DNA of 64,000 bases. It comes from Pogona vitticeps (Eukaryota; Chordata; Lepidosauria; Squamata; Agamidae). Position numbers and translations under genes: made by a program. The number at the start of each line of letters is the position of its first letter. The first letter of the stretch is position 1. This document shows positions 12,090 to 21,930 of the stretch, one piece after another. Location of the stretch: positions 9,658,501-9,722,500 of the forward strand of contig NC_135793.1 in NCBI RefSeq assembly GCF_051106095.1. The letters run 5' to 3'. A model generated the notes under the pieces. It was not told where the DNA came from. It ran no database searches and saw only the letters and a program-made list of their open reading frames with translations.

Positions 12090-15000
12090 ATGGACACAGA
12101 AGATTTGTCCTGTGGCACTGCAGCTCTTGTTACTGAGCCACAATTTGCTCAACTGTTCAGGTATAGTTTAGAGATGTGGGGGTGGGTGGGTTCTAAAGTA
12201 AAATAAATGGTCTGAAAAGTATATCTTCTCTAGTTATTCAAGCACTTGCCTAGCAGGTGGTGGCGGTGATGTGCTATCAAGCCAGATATTTCTTCCGGCA
12301 ATCTTAATTCCGGCTTGGGGTTTCTCCAGTCCGACCTTTTGCATTCTGCATACAGTATAAGTTAAATAAGCAGGGGGACAATATACAGCCTTGTTGTACT
12401 CCTTTCCCAATTTTGAACCAATCAGTTGTTCCATATCCAGTTCTAACTGTTGCTTCCTGTCCCACATATAGATTTCTCAGGAGATACATAAAGTGGTCAG
12501 GCACTCCCATTTCTTTAAGGACTTGCCATAGTTTGTCGTGGTCGACACAGTCAAAGGCTTTTGCGTAGTCAATGAAGCAGAAGTAGACGTTTTTCTGGAA
12601 CTCTCTGGCTTTCTCCATAATCCAGCGCATGTTAGCAATTTGGTCTCTAGTTCCTGCTGGGAGTTAGACATTGACAACATGTTAACGACCAGGCTTTGTG
12701 GGTATCCACCTCAGCAGGCAGGTAGAGGAGGCACGGACCACTTTATAGTTCCTTTCCCCCAGGCCAACAGTGAAATGCAGCACTTTGTTGCTGGAAGCAG
12801 AGCTGGGGACACTTTCTTAGATTATAGCCTCCAGAATTCCCTAGGCATCAGGCCCACTGCAGGATTCTGGTTGACTGCAGTGCAAAAACAAGTTCCCTGA
12901 ACTCTGCAGGGATGGAAGTCTTCTTGACTTCTCTTCTGCCAGCCCTGACTTGTCTAGCGTGGGCTTCTTATAAAAGGCTATTGTTGTGTGACCAATAAAC
13001 GAGATACTGCATGGATGAAAGTGAGGGGTTATGCTGTTATGAACCAACCCAGTTTTCATACATACTAAAAGCCACAGGCCTGAGAATTCAAGAGGCCCAT
13101 GTGCCGTGCAGTTTTGAAGTGGGGAAACGCAAATATTGGAGAAGATGGGAAGATGGCTAGAATTGCCAGGAGCAAAGAGGCAAATTTAGTTTATATTCTA
13201 AAGATGGCTCTCTGAAGATTTCCCTTTTCTTTCTGCTCTATTAAGTGAAAAATTGTCATTGATTCCTTGGGGAAAAAATACATTGGAGCAACTTTTTCTG
13301 CTAGTGCTGAGAATAAAAGTAGGCTGACTTAAATGGCACCTTGCTGAAAATACTCTTGGATCTTCTCTCTCATTGCAAAAGCAACAAATTCCTCTGTGTA
13401 TAAGCAATAGCCTTATCGGCATTCTCAAAGGCTTCTTGGATTTGTAGGAAACATTTGCAAAATGAGAGGATCCTAGATAGACGTTACCGCATGCAGAAAC
13501 TAACTGATGGTCTGTTGGCGTTGCCTGTGCTGGGCAAAAACTTCACGGCACAGCACCTGCAGCAGTTGAAAGAAAAGATCCCACCTGGGAGAACCTGTTC
13601 CCTGACCCGCATCCAGGTGAGCTGAGTTCTTGTGGTCCATTTGTTTAACTGACTTTATAGCAGATAGGGCTGGCCTTCACAGTTTGCTTTCATTAAGATT
13701 TAAGCTTGAAATTGAACATCTTTCAGCTACTAATCTGTACAACAGAGGCTGAGGTTTTTATTGTAAAACATCTGCTGTTCATGATGTTAGACCGGCTTTG
13801 AAAACAGAATAGGTTGTGTTGTGCATGTAAAGGAAACTGGCTAATAGTTGGATTTTCTTTGCAGAATCCCATTCCCTCAAAAGCAAGCAAGGTCCGATCA
13901 CCCATCCAGAAACTGCGTGATGGACTCCAACATCTGCTGTTGAGGCAGGGAGCTGCCTGGTCTGAAGAGTTGGAAAGAGACCTGCCACGCTCCTGGGAGA
14001 GGCATGGGGACCTTGTTCTCCTGAGCGAGGATTGCTTTAAAGCGGCGTTATGGGAAGAGTTGGGTAAATCAGAAACATAGCAGTGGCTGGGCCACTCCAG
14101 ACATCATCTTTCTTCATCTGATCTGCCATACATACTTTTGTCTCTTGTCCAAGGTGGCCCCTGTCCTTCTGGGGGTGACAACACCCGACTGAATAGGCAG
14201 CCGCGCTGTCGTAACTATACTTTGCAAGTCTTGTCTCTCTGTGTTTTTTTTTTTCAGGGCCAAATCTCTGGAAGGTGGTCGCTGGTGCTTTGGGGGCTCA
14301 GCGCTTAGCAAAACATGGCCGCGTGCAATCAGATTTATTTCGATCCCCTACAGTGACTCTCTTGCTGGGGGAGGATGGCTGGGTTGAACATGTGGACAAT
14401 GGAATCCGGTAAGGGGGAGGTGCTGCATATAACGTTCCTCTCTTTTTCATCTCGTATGTCATTTTCTATTTTGGTTGTATTAGCTAGAATTGGAATCAGG
14501 TCAAAAATTGGGATACGCTGTTTAGTCCTTCAGTCATGCCCAACTCTTTGTAACCCCATGGACCAGAGCACGCCAGGCCCTCCTATCTCCCACTGCCTCC
14601 CGGAGTTGTGTCAAATTCATGTCGGTTGCTTCGATGACAAAAAAATTGGGATACAGAGATCAATAATATATAGCTTGGGAATACAGTGATGCCCTGCGTA
14701 GCGACGATAATCCGTTCTGAAAAAATTGTCGCTATACGGATTCATTGCTATGCGGAACAAAGAAGCCCATAGGAATGCATTAAAACACGTTTAATGCGTT
14801 CCTATGGGCAAAAAACTCACCGTTCTGCGAAAATCCTCCATGCGGCCACCATTTTCGCTGCCCGGTAAGCGAGGAAAGGGCGCGAAAACATGCAGGCGGC
14901 CATTTTATTTACCCGGCAGCCATTTTGGAACAGCAGATCAGCTGTTCTTAAAACATCGCTATGCGAAAATCGGTAAGCGAAATGCTTACCGATCATCGCA

Positions 15001-17994
15001 AAGCAATGTTTTACCATCCAAAACATCGCAATGTGATCGCAAAAACAATCGCAAAAAACACATCGCTATGCGGATTCGTCGTTAAACGAAGCGCTCGTTA
15101 TGTGGGGCATCACTGTATATTATTTCATCAGCATGGGCAATTCTCCCCAGGGGTGGACATCACTGCTGTTCCTTGTATGGTTGCTGTAGCCCATTCATCA
15201 CTCCATACCCACCTCTCTGGCAAGAAGTCTTTTCAAACTCAGGCTTATTCTTGACTGAGGTGCCGTCCATCTCAGAGCCTTACCAGTTTGGAAGAACTGG
15301 CCCAAGCTTATGCTGTATAAACATGGCTTTTGAGAACTTGGGTCATGACCATGCTGAGTCGGACTTTGTAGAGGACCCATAATAAAGAAAATATTCCATT
15401 GTTTCAAATCATATGCAACATTTGTCCATTAAATCTCACACTAGTTTTTATTTTATTTTAAATGCTCTCATCTGAAGAAGGCTTCATGTACCTACAATGA
15501 ATTTGCTCTTTGGGCATGCCTGGCTTCCTCAGGTCTTCTGAATCTATGTTTCCCTCACAGGTACATCTTCGATGTAACCCAGTGCATGCTATCTCCAGGG
15601 AACATCACCGAAAAGCTTCGCATCGCCTCCCTGCAGTGCACTGGGGAAGTAGTAGTGGATCTCTATGCTGGTAAGTATTACCAGATGGCCACTGTCTGAT
15701 GCTGTTAGTAGCAAAGAGGTGCATGCTTTATCTTACAATCCCATTTGAAGCACAAACCTCTTCAAATTCATGGGAACGGGGGCAGCATTCCCAAAGCTGG
15801 TATCCTCTAAGTGTATTGGACTAAGTGCTTGTCTTTCCTAGCCAGCAGAGTGGATTTCCCTGCATTCCCTTTTCTCCCCCTCTCTCAGGGCTCTGAGCCA
15901 TTAAGCCTTTTCTCAAAGGAGGTCACAAAGAGTTGTCAGTACTTCCAGGCATGGAGAAACATCAGGATGAGAGCCCACTTTTCAGATGAAGCTGGATAGC
16001 TACCAGAGAAGTTCTCGTTGCATTGCAGAGACAGCCTTGAATTGGGTTTGGGCTGGATGGTCTCTTGGGCTCTGTGATGTTGTTATGTTACCGTGGCACT
16101 TGAAACTAGCAGCTAGCTGCTATTATTTGCTTTTTCAGGGATTGGCTATTTCACCTTACCTTATCTGGTTCATGCTGGGGCTGCCTTTGTCCATGCCTGT
16201 GAATGGAATCCCCATGCCGTGGAAGCTCTGCAGAAGAACCTGCACTTGAATGGTGTGCAGGATCGGTGCCACGTTCACATGGGAGATAACAAGAAGGTGA
16301 ATGGAAAGGAAAGGTTAAGTGGAAGGGGGGGGGGAATTGCCATCCCAGCTTCTCCTTCTGAAGCAGAAAGGCCAAATAGGGGCAGAATCCGTGCAGCAAG
16401 CCAATCTGGCTCTAGGCAGGCTTACTCAGAAATAAGTTTCCTTTATTTATTAACTTGTTTCCAAAAAAGGTAAGTTACTTCTGTGTACAGAGCCCAGAAT
16501 CCTCTGGCTAGCATGACCAGTGATGCTGCTGGCTATGGGATTCTGGCAGCAGTGGCCTAGAAAAAGAACATGTCCCAGATCTAATGCTAGTAAGTGTACA
16601 ATCTTAGGCTATAAGTACATTACCTTTCCTCGCATTCTGCTCAGCGTGGAAGAGTGCATTATACTGGGCCAGATCTTTGGAACACTCATCTCTACAAATG
16701 AATGGGCATGGTTTGTTCAGGATTCAGTTGGGCTCTTTCCCAAGTCTGGTTACAACCTGGCCTGAGGTTGGATCTTTCTGAACATAAAAGGCAGGCTCTA
16801 CCAACAAAGACCCTCCTTTAATTGTCAGCTTGCGCTTTTGATTGATGAGATTTACGGTGACTCCCTGTCAGTGTCTTTGCTTAGGGGTTAAATGGTGGGC
16901 AACTTTTCTTTCTCTTGTTTTTCTCTTTTCTGTCTTGTTTCATCTCTGCTTTCTTTCTCTTGCTCATTCTTTATGGAATGGTAGGTAGGGAACCCCTTTT
17001 CTCTTGATGGCTGCATCTGTTGGGTCCCATGTATCGACAAGGTGAGACCAAATGACCGCTGGTGGAGGCCAGAGCCCAACTAGAGGAGAGGAGAGTCAGG
17101 CCAGCTCCTTTTTCTCTCTGCCCCCACCTTATCCCTTTTTTACACAACTGGCTAAGGAGGCTGAGGGTTGCTTGAAATGAGGGCAAAGAGGCCAGGTTGC
17201 TCCTCTTTTACAATGAGAAGCTGGAGGTCAGTGTTGGGAGTACCAGCTTTGCCCACAGGAACAGTCCCTGGCACTTCCAGTTAAAAAGGATCTCGGAAAC
17301 ATTATGGAAAAGGCTCTCTCTCCGACCCAAGATCCTAAAGCACCAAACTAGGGACTGCTGGTAAATTGTTGAACCTGGTTTCATGCAGCTTCCTGCATTT
17401 TGTGCCTTATTTCTTCCTCCACAGCTGCAACTGCGGGACACAGCCGACAGGGTGAACCTGGGGTTGATCCCCAGCTCGGAGGAAGGCTGGCCTGTAGCCT
17501 GTCGGGTTTTGCGGAAGGACCTTGGAGGCATCCTTCATATCCACCAGAACGTGGAATCATTTCCAACAAAGGTCCTGGCGCTGCCCCACCGTGTAGCCCA
17601 GCCTCTGTCTGTAGAGCAACTTACACAGCAAGCAATGCCTGAAGGACAAGAGGATAAAGTGGTAAACGGAGACTCCAATCTGTTCAAGGACGTTGCTGAT
17701 GGAGCCTTGACTTCTTCCACCCAGTGGGAGTGGCAGAGATGGGCAGAGGCCACAGGGATGCGGATCAGGGCTTTGCTTCAGGAGCTGGATGGGAAGCCAT
17801 GGAGGACAAAAATCCTGCATCTTGAGCAAGTAAAATCGTATGCTCCACACGTCCACCATCTAGTCCTGGATCTGGACTGCCGACCTCTTCGCACATCAGA
17901 AGCAGACTCTCCTGCAGGATCAGGCCTAGAACAGCAGCATCTGTCTGTGGCAGCCAGCAGGGAAATTGGGGAGACCAGCACAGGGAGCCTTTAA
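12090..17994 (+). CDS. TYW2 (TRMT12): tRNA wybutosine-synthesizing protein 2 (TYW2 / TRMT12), complete, seven coding exons
   Basis: TYW2 transfers the 3-amino-3-carboxypropyl group of S-adenosylmethionine to the wybutosine precursor at position 37 of tRNA-Phe. Exons: 12079-12160 (ATG at 12090), 13448-13616, 13865-14063, 14258-14408, 15561-15670, 16139-16296, 17425-17994 (TAA). All junctions are GT-AG and in frame, giving 475 residues against about 448 in human. The SAM-binding core is clear: VVDLYAGIGYFTLPY (motif I), then CEWNPHAVEAL (motif II). NLGLIPSSEEGWP is the TYW2/Trm5 catalytic-region motif, and VKSYAPHVHHLVLDLDC is the family C-terminus. About 30 extra residues follow that end, and the segment after NVESFPTK is poorly conserved. 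Human TRMT12 is, to my knowledge, intronless on chromosome 8; this copy has introns throughout, so it is not a retrocopy. It lies between CSTF2 and SYTL4 and is transcribed away from CSTF2. Confidence 0.95.
12240..12670 (-). mobile_element. BovB/RTE LINE reverse-transcriptase fragment
   Basis: The minus-strand translation contains FIDYAKAFDCVDHDKLW and GKGVQQGCILSPCLFNLY, the palm region of an RTE-clade (BovB) reverse transcriptase. Only about 140 codons remain, and the catalytic YxDD region and both ends are absent. It lies in TYW2 intron 1. Confidence 0.85.
14517..14640 (-). mobile_element. 5'-truncated BovB LINE 3' end with target duplication
   Basis: The sequence TTTAGTCCTTCAGTCATGCC ... 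TGACCCCATGGACC-like ... GACAA is the complement of the BovB ORF2 end. The duplication AAAAATTGGGATAC is perfect at 14503-14516 and 14641-14654. A short, dead-on-arrival insertion in TYW2 intron 4. Confidence 0.85.
14694..15115. mobile_element. Pogo/Tigger-like MITE, GCTATGCGGA subfamily
   Basis: It begins CAGTGATGCCCTGCGTAGCG and ends GTGGGGCATCACTG, flanked by TA. The interior carries the hairpin core CCCATAGGAATGCATTAAAA / TTTAATGCGTTCCTATGGG and repeated CGCTATGCGAAA-like motifs. No open frame of transposase type is seen. Confidence 0.75.
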
Positions 17995-18294
17995 TAGGTC
18001 CAGCTGACACTGACGATGCTGCTAGGGAAAATGGTCATTTGTGATCTCAGACTTAGTGCCTGCTAATTAAGATCAGGAAGGAATCCAGATACATTGAAGG
18101 TGCTGGGCAGAACCAAACAGCGGGAATGACTTCTGGGCACTTGGACATTTTTAAGTATATGTTTTACATTTAGATCTCCATCTTTAAAAAATAAGAGATT
18201 CTTTGTTGCCTTAGTTTCTTTCTCTCCCAACCCTTTTTTGTTTTACTATTTGATTTGTCAGATAGCACTTTCTCAGCTTGCTAATACTCTAAAG

Positions 18295-18431
18295 CAGTGG
18301 TCCCCCCACCTTGGGCCTCCAGATGTTCTTGGACTACAACTCCCAGAAGCCTTCACCACCACCTCTACTGGCCAGGATTTCTGGGAGTTGAAGTCCAAGA
18401 ACATCTGGAGGCCCAAAGTGGGGGACCACTG
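18295..18431. mobile_element. Palindromic hAT-type MITE, copy 3, in TYW2 3' UTR
   Basis: Same arms as copies 1 and 2. Flanks CTCTAAAG (18287-18294) and GTCTAAAG (18432-18439) match at 7 of 8 bases. It lies between the TYW2 stop and its likely poly(A) signal, so the transcript should contain a hairpin of about 60 bp. Confidence 0.87.
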
Positions 18432-18468
18432 GTCTAAAGGGCTGACTTGCTCTGAAACCACTGTTGTG

Positions 18469-18474
18469 AATAAA
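18469..18474 (+). terminator. Probable TYW2 polyadenylation signal
   Basis: This AATAAA lies about 475 bp after the TYW2 stop codon and is the first canonical hexamer downstream of it that I noticed. If used, the 3' UTR includes a complete palindromic hAT element (18295-18431). Confidence 0.55.
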
Positions 18475-19411
18475 CTCTATAATGCTGCTGAAGCTTCACT
18501 CAACTTAAAGTGGTATCACTGACTGCTCACGTTCCGTGTGAATGCCGTGCATTGCCTGTAACATATGGTTTGACCCGAAGAGAACCTTGGATAGCCAATA
18601 ACCCATCCAACTTGTGCCAGCCCGTTTGCCAAAACAATAGTTCTGATCTGAGCACTTTATAGGAAAAAAGTCAATATCTTGCAGGTGACATTTTCTGTTG
18701 CATTGTCTTATTTACTGAGCAAGGATGAAGTAAGTCAGGATTTATTTCTCTGGGTAGGTGGTCTTCTTAAAAAGGTTGTCTGTTCTGTTTGGAGATTTGC
18801 ACCACTACCTTTTGGCTTAAACAAATCTCCATTTGCCTTCAGGATAATAACGGGAGCTGCAGACTCTTCCATCTGGGCAGTGCCTCTGTTCAATTTCAGG
18901 GCCTGTCCTTTTTTTATTATTTTGTTATCACAACACAAAGATACAGCCCAGAGTAAATTGAGATGGAGTCACCCTTGGCCAGCTTTTTGTTTGTTTTGGA
19001 AGCCGCCTCCCTTTTCCAGAAGGTGCGTCACGGAACCGCAAAGCCAGGACCAAGGAGGAGCAGCAAAAGCACTCACAGCTGCCAAAGGGAACTTCAGAAA
19101 ACTGCAGGGTAGCCAAGCTCTTGAGGAAGATTCAGTCATTGGATGTGGGAGGAGGTTTGTGAGATTTCATAGACGATGGCTGTTTGGCTTGCCTGGGGCT
19201 GTTGCCGTGTGGTCTGGTCCAACCCCACCCACTTTTATCTTCTGTGAGGCTTTGTATGTATTCTTGGGGTGGAGCTGTAGCATAGCAGGTGGCTCTCTTG
19301 TGCCTGTGTAATCTCACACACTTTAGAACCGGCCAGCCCACCTTTGCTTTGCTCCAGTATCCCGGGTGCTAGGAAAGATAGTGCCCTCTGTCTCATTTAG
19401 TTTGGTTGGAT

Positions 19412-19540
19412 GATAGCCACATGTTTTAGATCTCTGGCTGTGAAGCCAGAGGTTGGGAGTTAGATTTCCCACTGAGCATCCTTGAAAGGGGCTGGCCCCA
19501 TTTCAAGGGTCCCCTTCCAGCTCTGCATTTCTAAGATTAT
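19412..19540 (+). mobile_element. tRNA-headed SINE with CTTCCAGCTCTGC tail
   Basis: Head GATCTCTGGCTGTGAAGCCA and GGTTGGGAGTTAGATTTCCC resembles the SINE head at 1105. It is followed by CCCCTTCCAGCTCTGCATTT and an ATTATTAT tail. A related copy is on the minus strand at about 26628-26795. Confidence 0.55.
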
Positions 19541-19552
19541 TATTATATCCAT

Positions 19553-19902
19553 AAAGGTAAAAGGTCAAGGTTCCCCTTGACATTTTTTTCAGTCCAGTCG
19601 TGTCCGACTTTAGGGGGCGGTGCTCATCCCGTTTTCATGCCGTAGAGCCAGCGCTTGTCCGAAGATAGTTTCCGTTGTCACGTGGCCAGCGCGACTAGGG
19701 AACGTCGTTTTACCTTCCCACCGAGGTGGTACCTATTTATCTACTCGCATTTGCATGCTTTCGAACTGCTAGGTTGGCGAGGAGCTGGGACAAAGCGACG
19801 GGAGCTCACTCCGTCGCATGGATTCGATCTTACGACTGCTGTTCTTCTGACCCTGCAGCACACAGGCTTCTGTGGTTTAGCCCGCAGCGTCACCACGTCC
19901 TA
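19553..19902 (-). mobile_element. Sauria SINE, copy 1
   Basis: The complement runs from GGACGTGGTG... tRNA-like head (B box about GATCGAATCC) to CAAGGGGAACCTTGACC. The duplication ATATCCAT is perfect at 19545-19552 and 19903-19910. Sauria SINEs are tRNA-derived and share their 3' end with BovB LINEs. Confidence 0.85.
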
Positions 19903-21011
19903 ATATCCATATTGTACAGCTATGGCAGTCCGCCTGTACTGGGAAGCCATGGCCAGTAAGTCGAGGGAGCCATGAGTCTAAAAAGTTTGGGAACCACTGA
20001 TTTAGAATGTTCACATTTCTATTATATATGCATGGTACGATATACTCAGGTTGCTCCTTTTTACTTGAGTGAAAGTTCAGGCTTGACTTGATTGAGCACT
20101 CACTTTTCTGCTTTTCTGGCTGTCTTTTGTATCGGTTGCAACCCCATATTTTAAAGGAGTTGATTTTTGCCTGCCTTTTTTCACTGTTTTCCTTTCACAT
20201 GGATGATTTTGACCTTGGTGTCCAGTGACATTCTTTGTGAATTCCAACCTCTTCCCTTTTTTATTTCAAAAAGTAAAGGAACATCTTTTGGAAAACATGC
20301 ACACAACGTGTCCCTATAGGTTTTCGTCCAATCCAGCTTTTCTTCCTCAGCTTGCCTAAGTGAAAGAGAGGAATATGAAATTGGAGCATAGCTTTCTGAT
20401 CTGTATTCGACCGAGTGGGCATGACAATACTAGTTTAACCAAGAGGTTAAAGGGTGTGTATTAGAGATGGGCCCGAACCTTGTTTTATGTGTGTTTCTCC
20501 ACTATATGTGCTGTACCTACTCATACCTTTGCTTCACCATCTCATTAAGTCCAAAACAGCCCTTCAAAATATTTTGGCACAGAGGGACTAGAGTCACAGC
20601 CAAGCAATTCTCGCTTCTGTCTTCTCCCAGTAACCCTAGTACAGATCCTAGGCTCATCTTCTGGAAACCTCAGCCACTGGGTAATTGATTCCATACAAGG
20701 CAAATTTCGGGTTGGATTTGTGCGTAGCATATGTCTATTTAAAAACTTCTGGTTTATGAATATGGGATATTGTGCTTCTGTGCCCACGATTCAAAAAGTC
20801 AGGAAATGGCCCAGCATTACTGCAAAATATCCGTGTTGCCAGAAGGAAAAAAAGAGGCCAAGCTTTACATACCAAAGGGCAGCCTGAATGTTGACACCAT
20901 CCGTGGCATCACTCCAGATGATGTGACACCCTCTTGTGCGTGCTATCATGCACACTTATGGAAAAATAGCTTGGGCCATTACTTTGTGTTTGGGTGAAAA
21001 GCCCCCCCCCC

Positions 21012-21034
21012 GTGTGTGTGTGTGTGTGTGTGTG

Positions 21035-21077
<43 letters not shown>
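21012..21077. repeat. GT and TCTG microsatellite
   Basis: About 12 GT dinucleotides run directly into about ten TCTG tetranucleotides. Compound simple repeat; no gene. Confidence 0.95.
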
Positions 21078-21499
21078 GAAGATCATCAGGAGAGGCCCTT
21101 CTTTCAGTCCTGTCACCTTCACAGGTGTGTTGGGTTGGGGACATGGCAGAGGGCTTTCTCTGTGACTCTGGAACTCCCCCCCACTGGAGGCTAGACTGAC
21201 CCCGTCTTGGCTGCCCTTCCGCAAGCAGGCAAAGACCTCTCCCTTCAGACAAGCTTTCCTTGATTGACTAAGTGGGGTATTTAAACACGATTGTTGTGCC
21301 TGACTGCTTTGAACATGTTTTTGGTGTTACTTTTAAGATTTTTCAGTGTGGTCTTTGACCCTTTTTTGGTATATATTTGTATACACACTACGGTTAGCTT
21401 TAACCAGGCGCAAGTCACCTCGCGTGCTTTTGAAGGAGAAAGATTGGGGGGGTCAACATTTTAAAGAAACAGAATGGGGAGAGGGGCTCTTATGCCCCC

Positions 21500-21930
21500 C
21501 CCTTTGCTCGTCCTCCTCCTCCCCCCCCCCCGGGCTGCAAACGGCCCGGGGCGCCGTGCCTTTAAGGGGCCGGCTCCGCCCCGAAGCGAGTCCAGTTGCG
21601 GGCGGTCCCTCTGCCACCGCTGGCGTCGGGAGCAGGTGAGCGTAGGCAGCGGGCATCTCCGGGACGCGCGCCCGCCTCCAGGTAGTATACCTGCGCCTTC
21701 CTGCGCTCCCGGGGCTGGGCTGGGCTGGGCGGTGGCGGGGCGGCCGGCGCGCTCTTGCCTGGCCAGCCTCGGGACCGGACCGGGGGGTGGGGGTTCTTGC
21801 TTTGGCTCCCGGCTCCTCGGTGCCCTCCCTTCCCCACCGGTCTTCGGCTGGGCGGGATCCCGGCTCCCTCTCTTCCGCCTCGACACCGACGCGGAGATCT
21901 TTTCCCAAACGAGACGCCCGCCGAATGGAG
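21500..21930 (+). promoter_or_regulatory. CpG island and probable non-coding first exon of SYTL4
   Basis: This GC-rich, CpG-dense segment is the only island between TYW2 and the first SYTL4 coding exon. A consensus donor GGGAGCAG/GTGAGCG at 21635/21636 could end a non-coding first exon. It would splice to the acceptor at 27231-27232, which precedes the 54-bp 5' UTR stretch ahead of the SYTL4 ATG. The start site itself cannot be fixed from sequence. Confidence 0.6.

Larger units (their letters stand above)
18475..21500. other. TYW2-SYTL4 intergenic region
   Basis: No supported gene. It holds a tRNA-headed SINE (about 19412-19540), a Sauria SINE (19553-19902) and a GT/TCTG microsatellite near 21.0 kb. 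A 210-codon open frame at 18679-19311 has no start context, splice support or recognisable family, and I do not call it a gene. Confidence 0.6.

Noticed and set aside
18679-19311. The phrase LPFGLNKSPFAF in the long open frame recalls a reverse-transcriptase LPFGL motif.
   Set aside because: The match is a few residues only. No other polymerase motifs are present around it, and there are no terminal repeats.
21012-21077. Tandem TCTG array considered as a structured repeat array.
   Set aside because: Uniform 4-bp units without spacers; an ordinary microsatellite.
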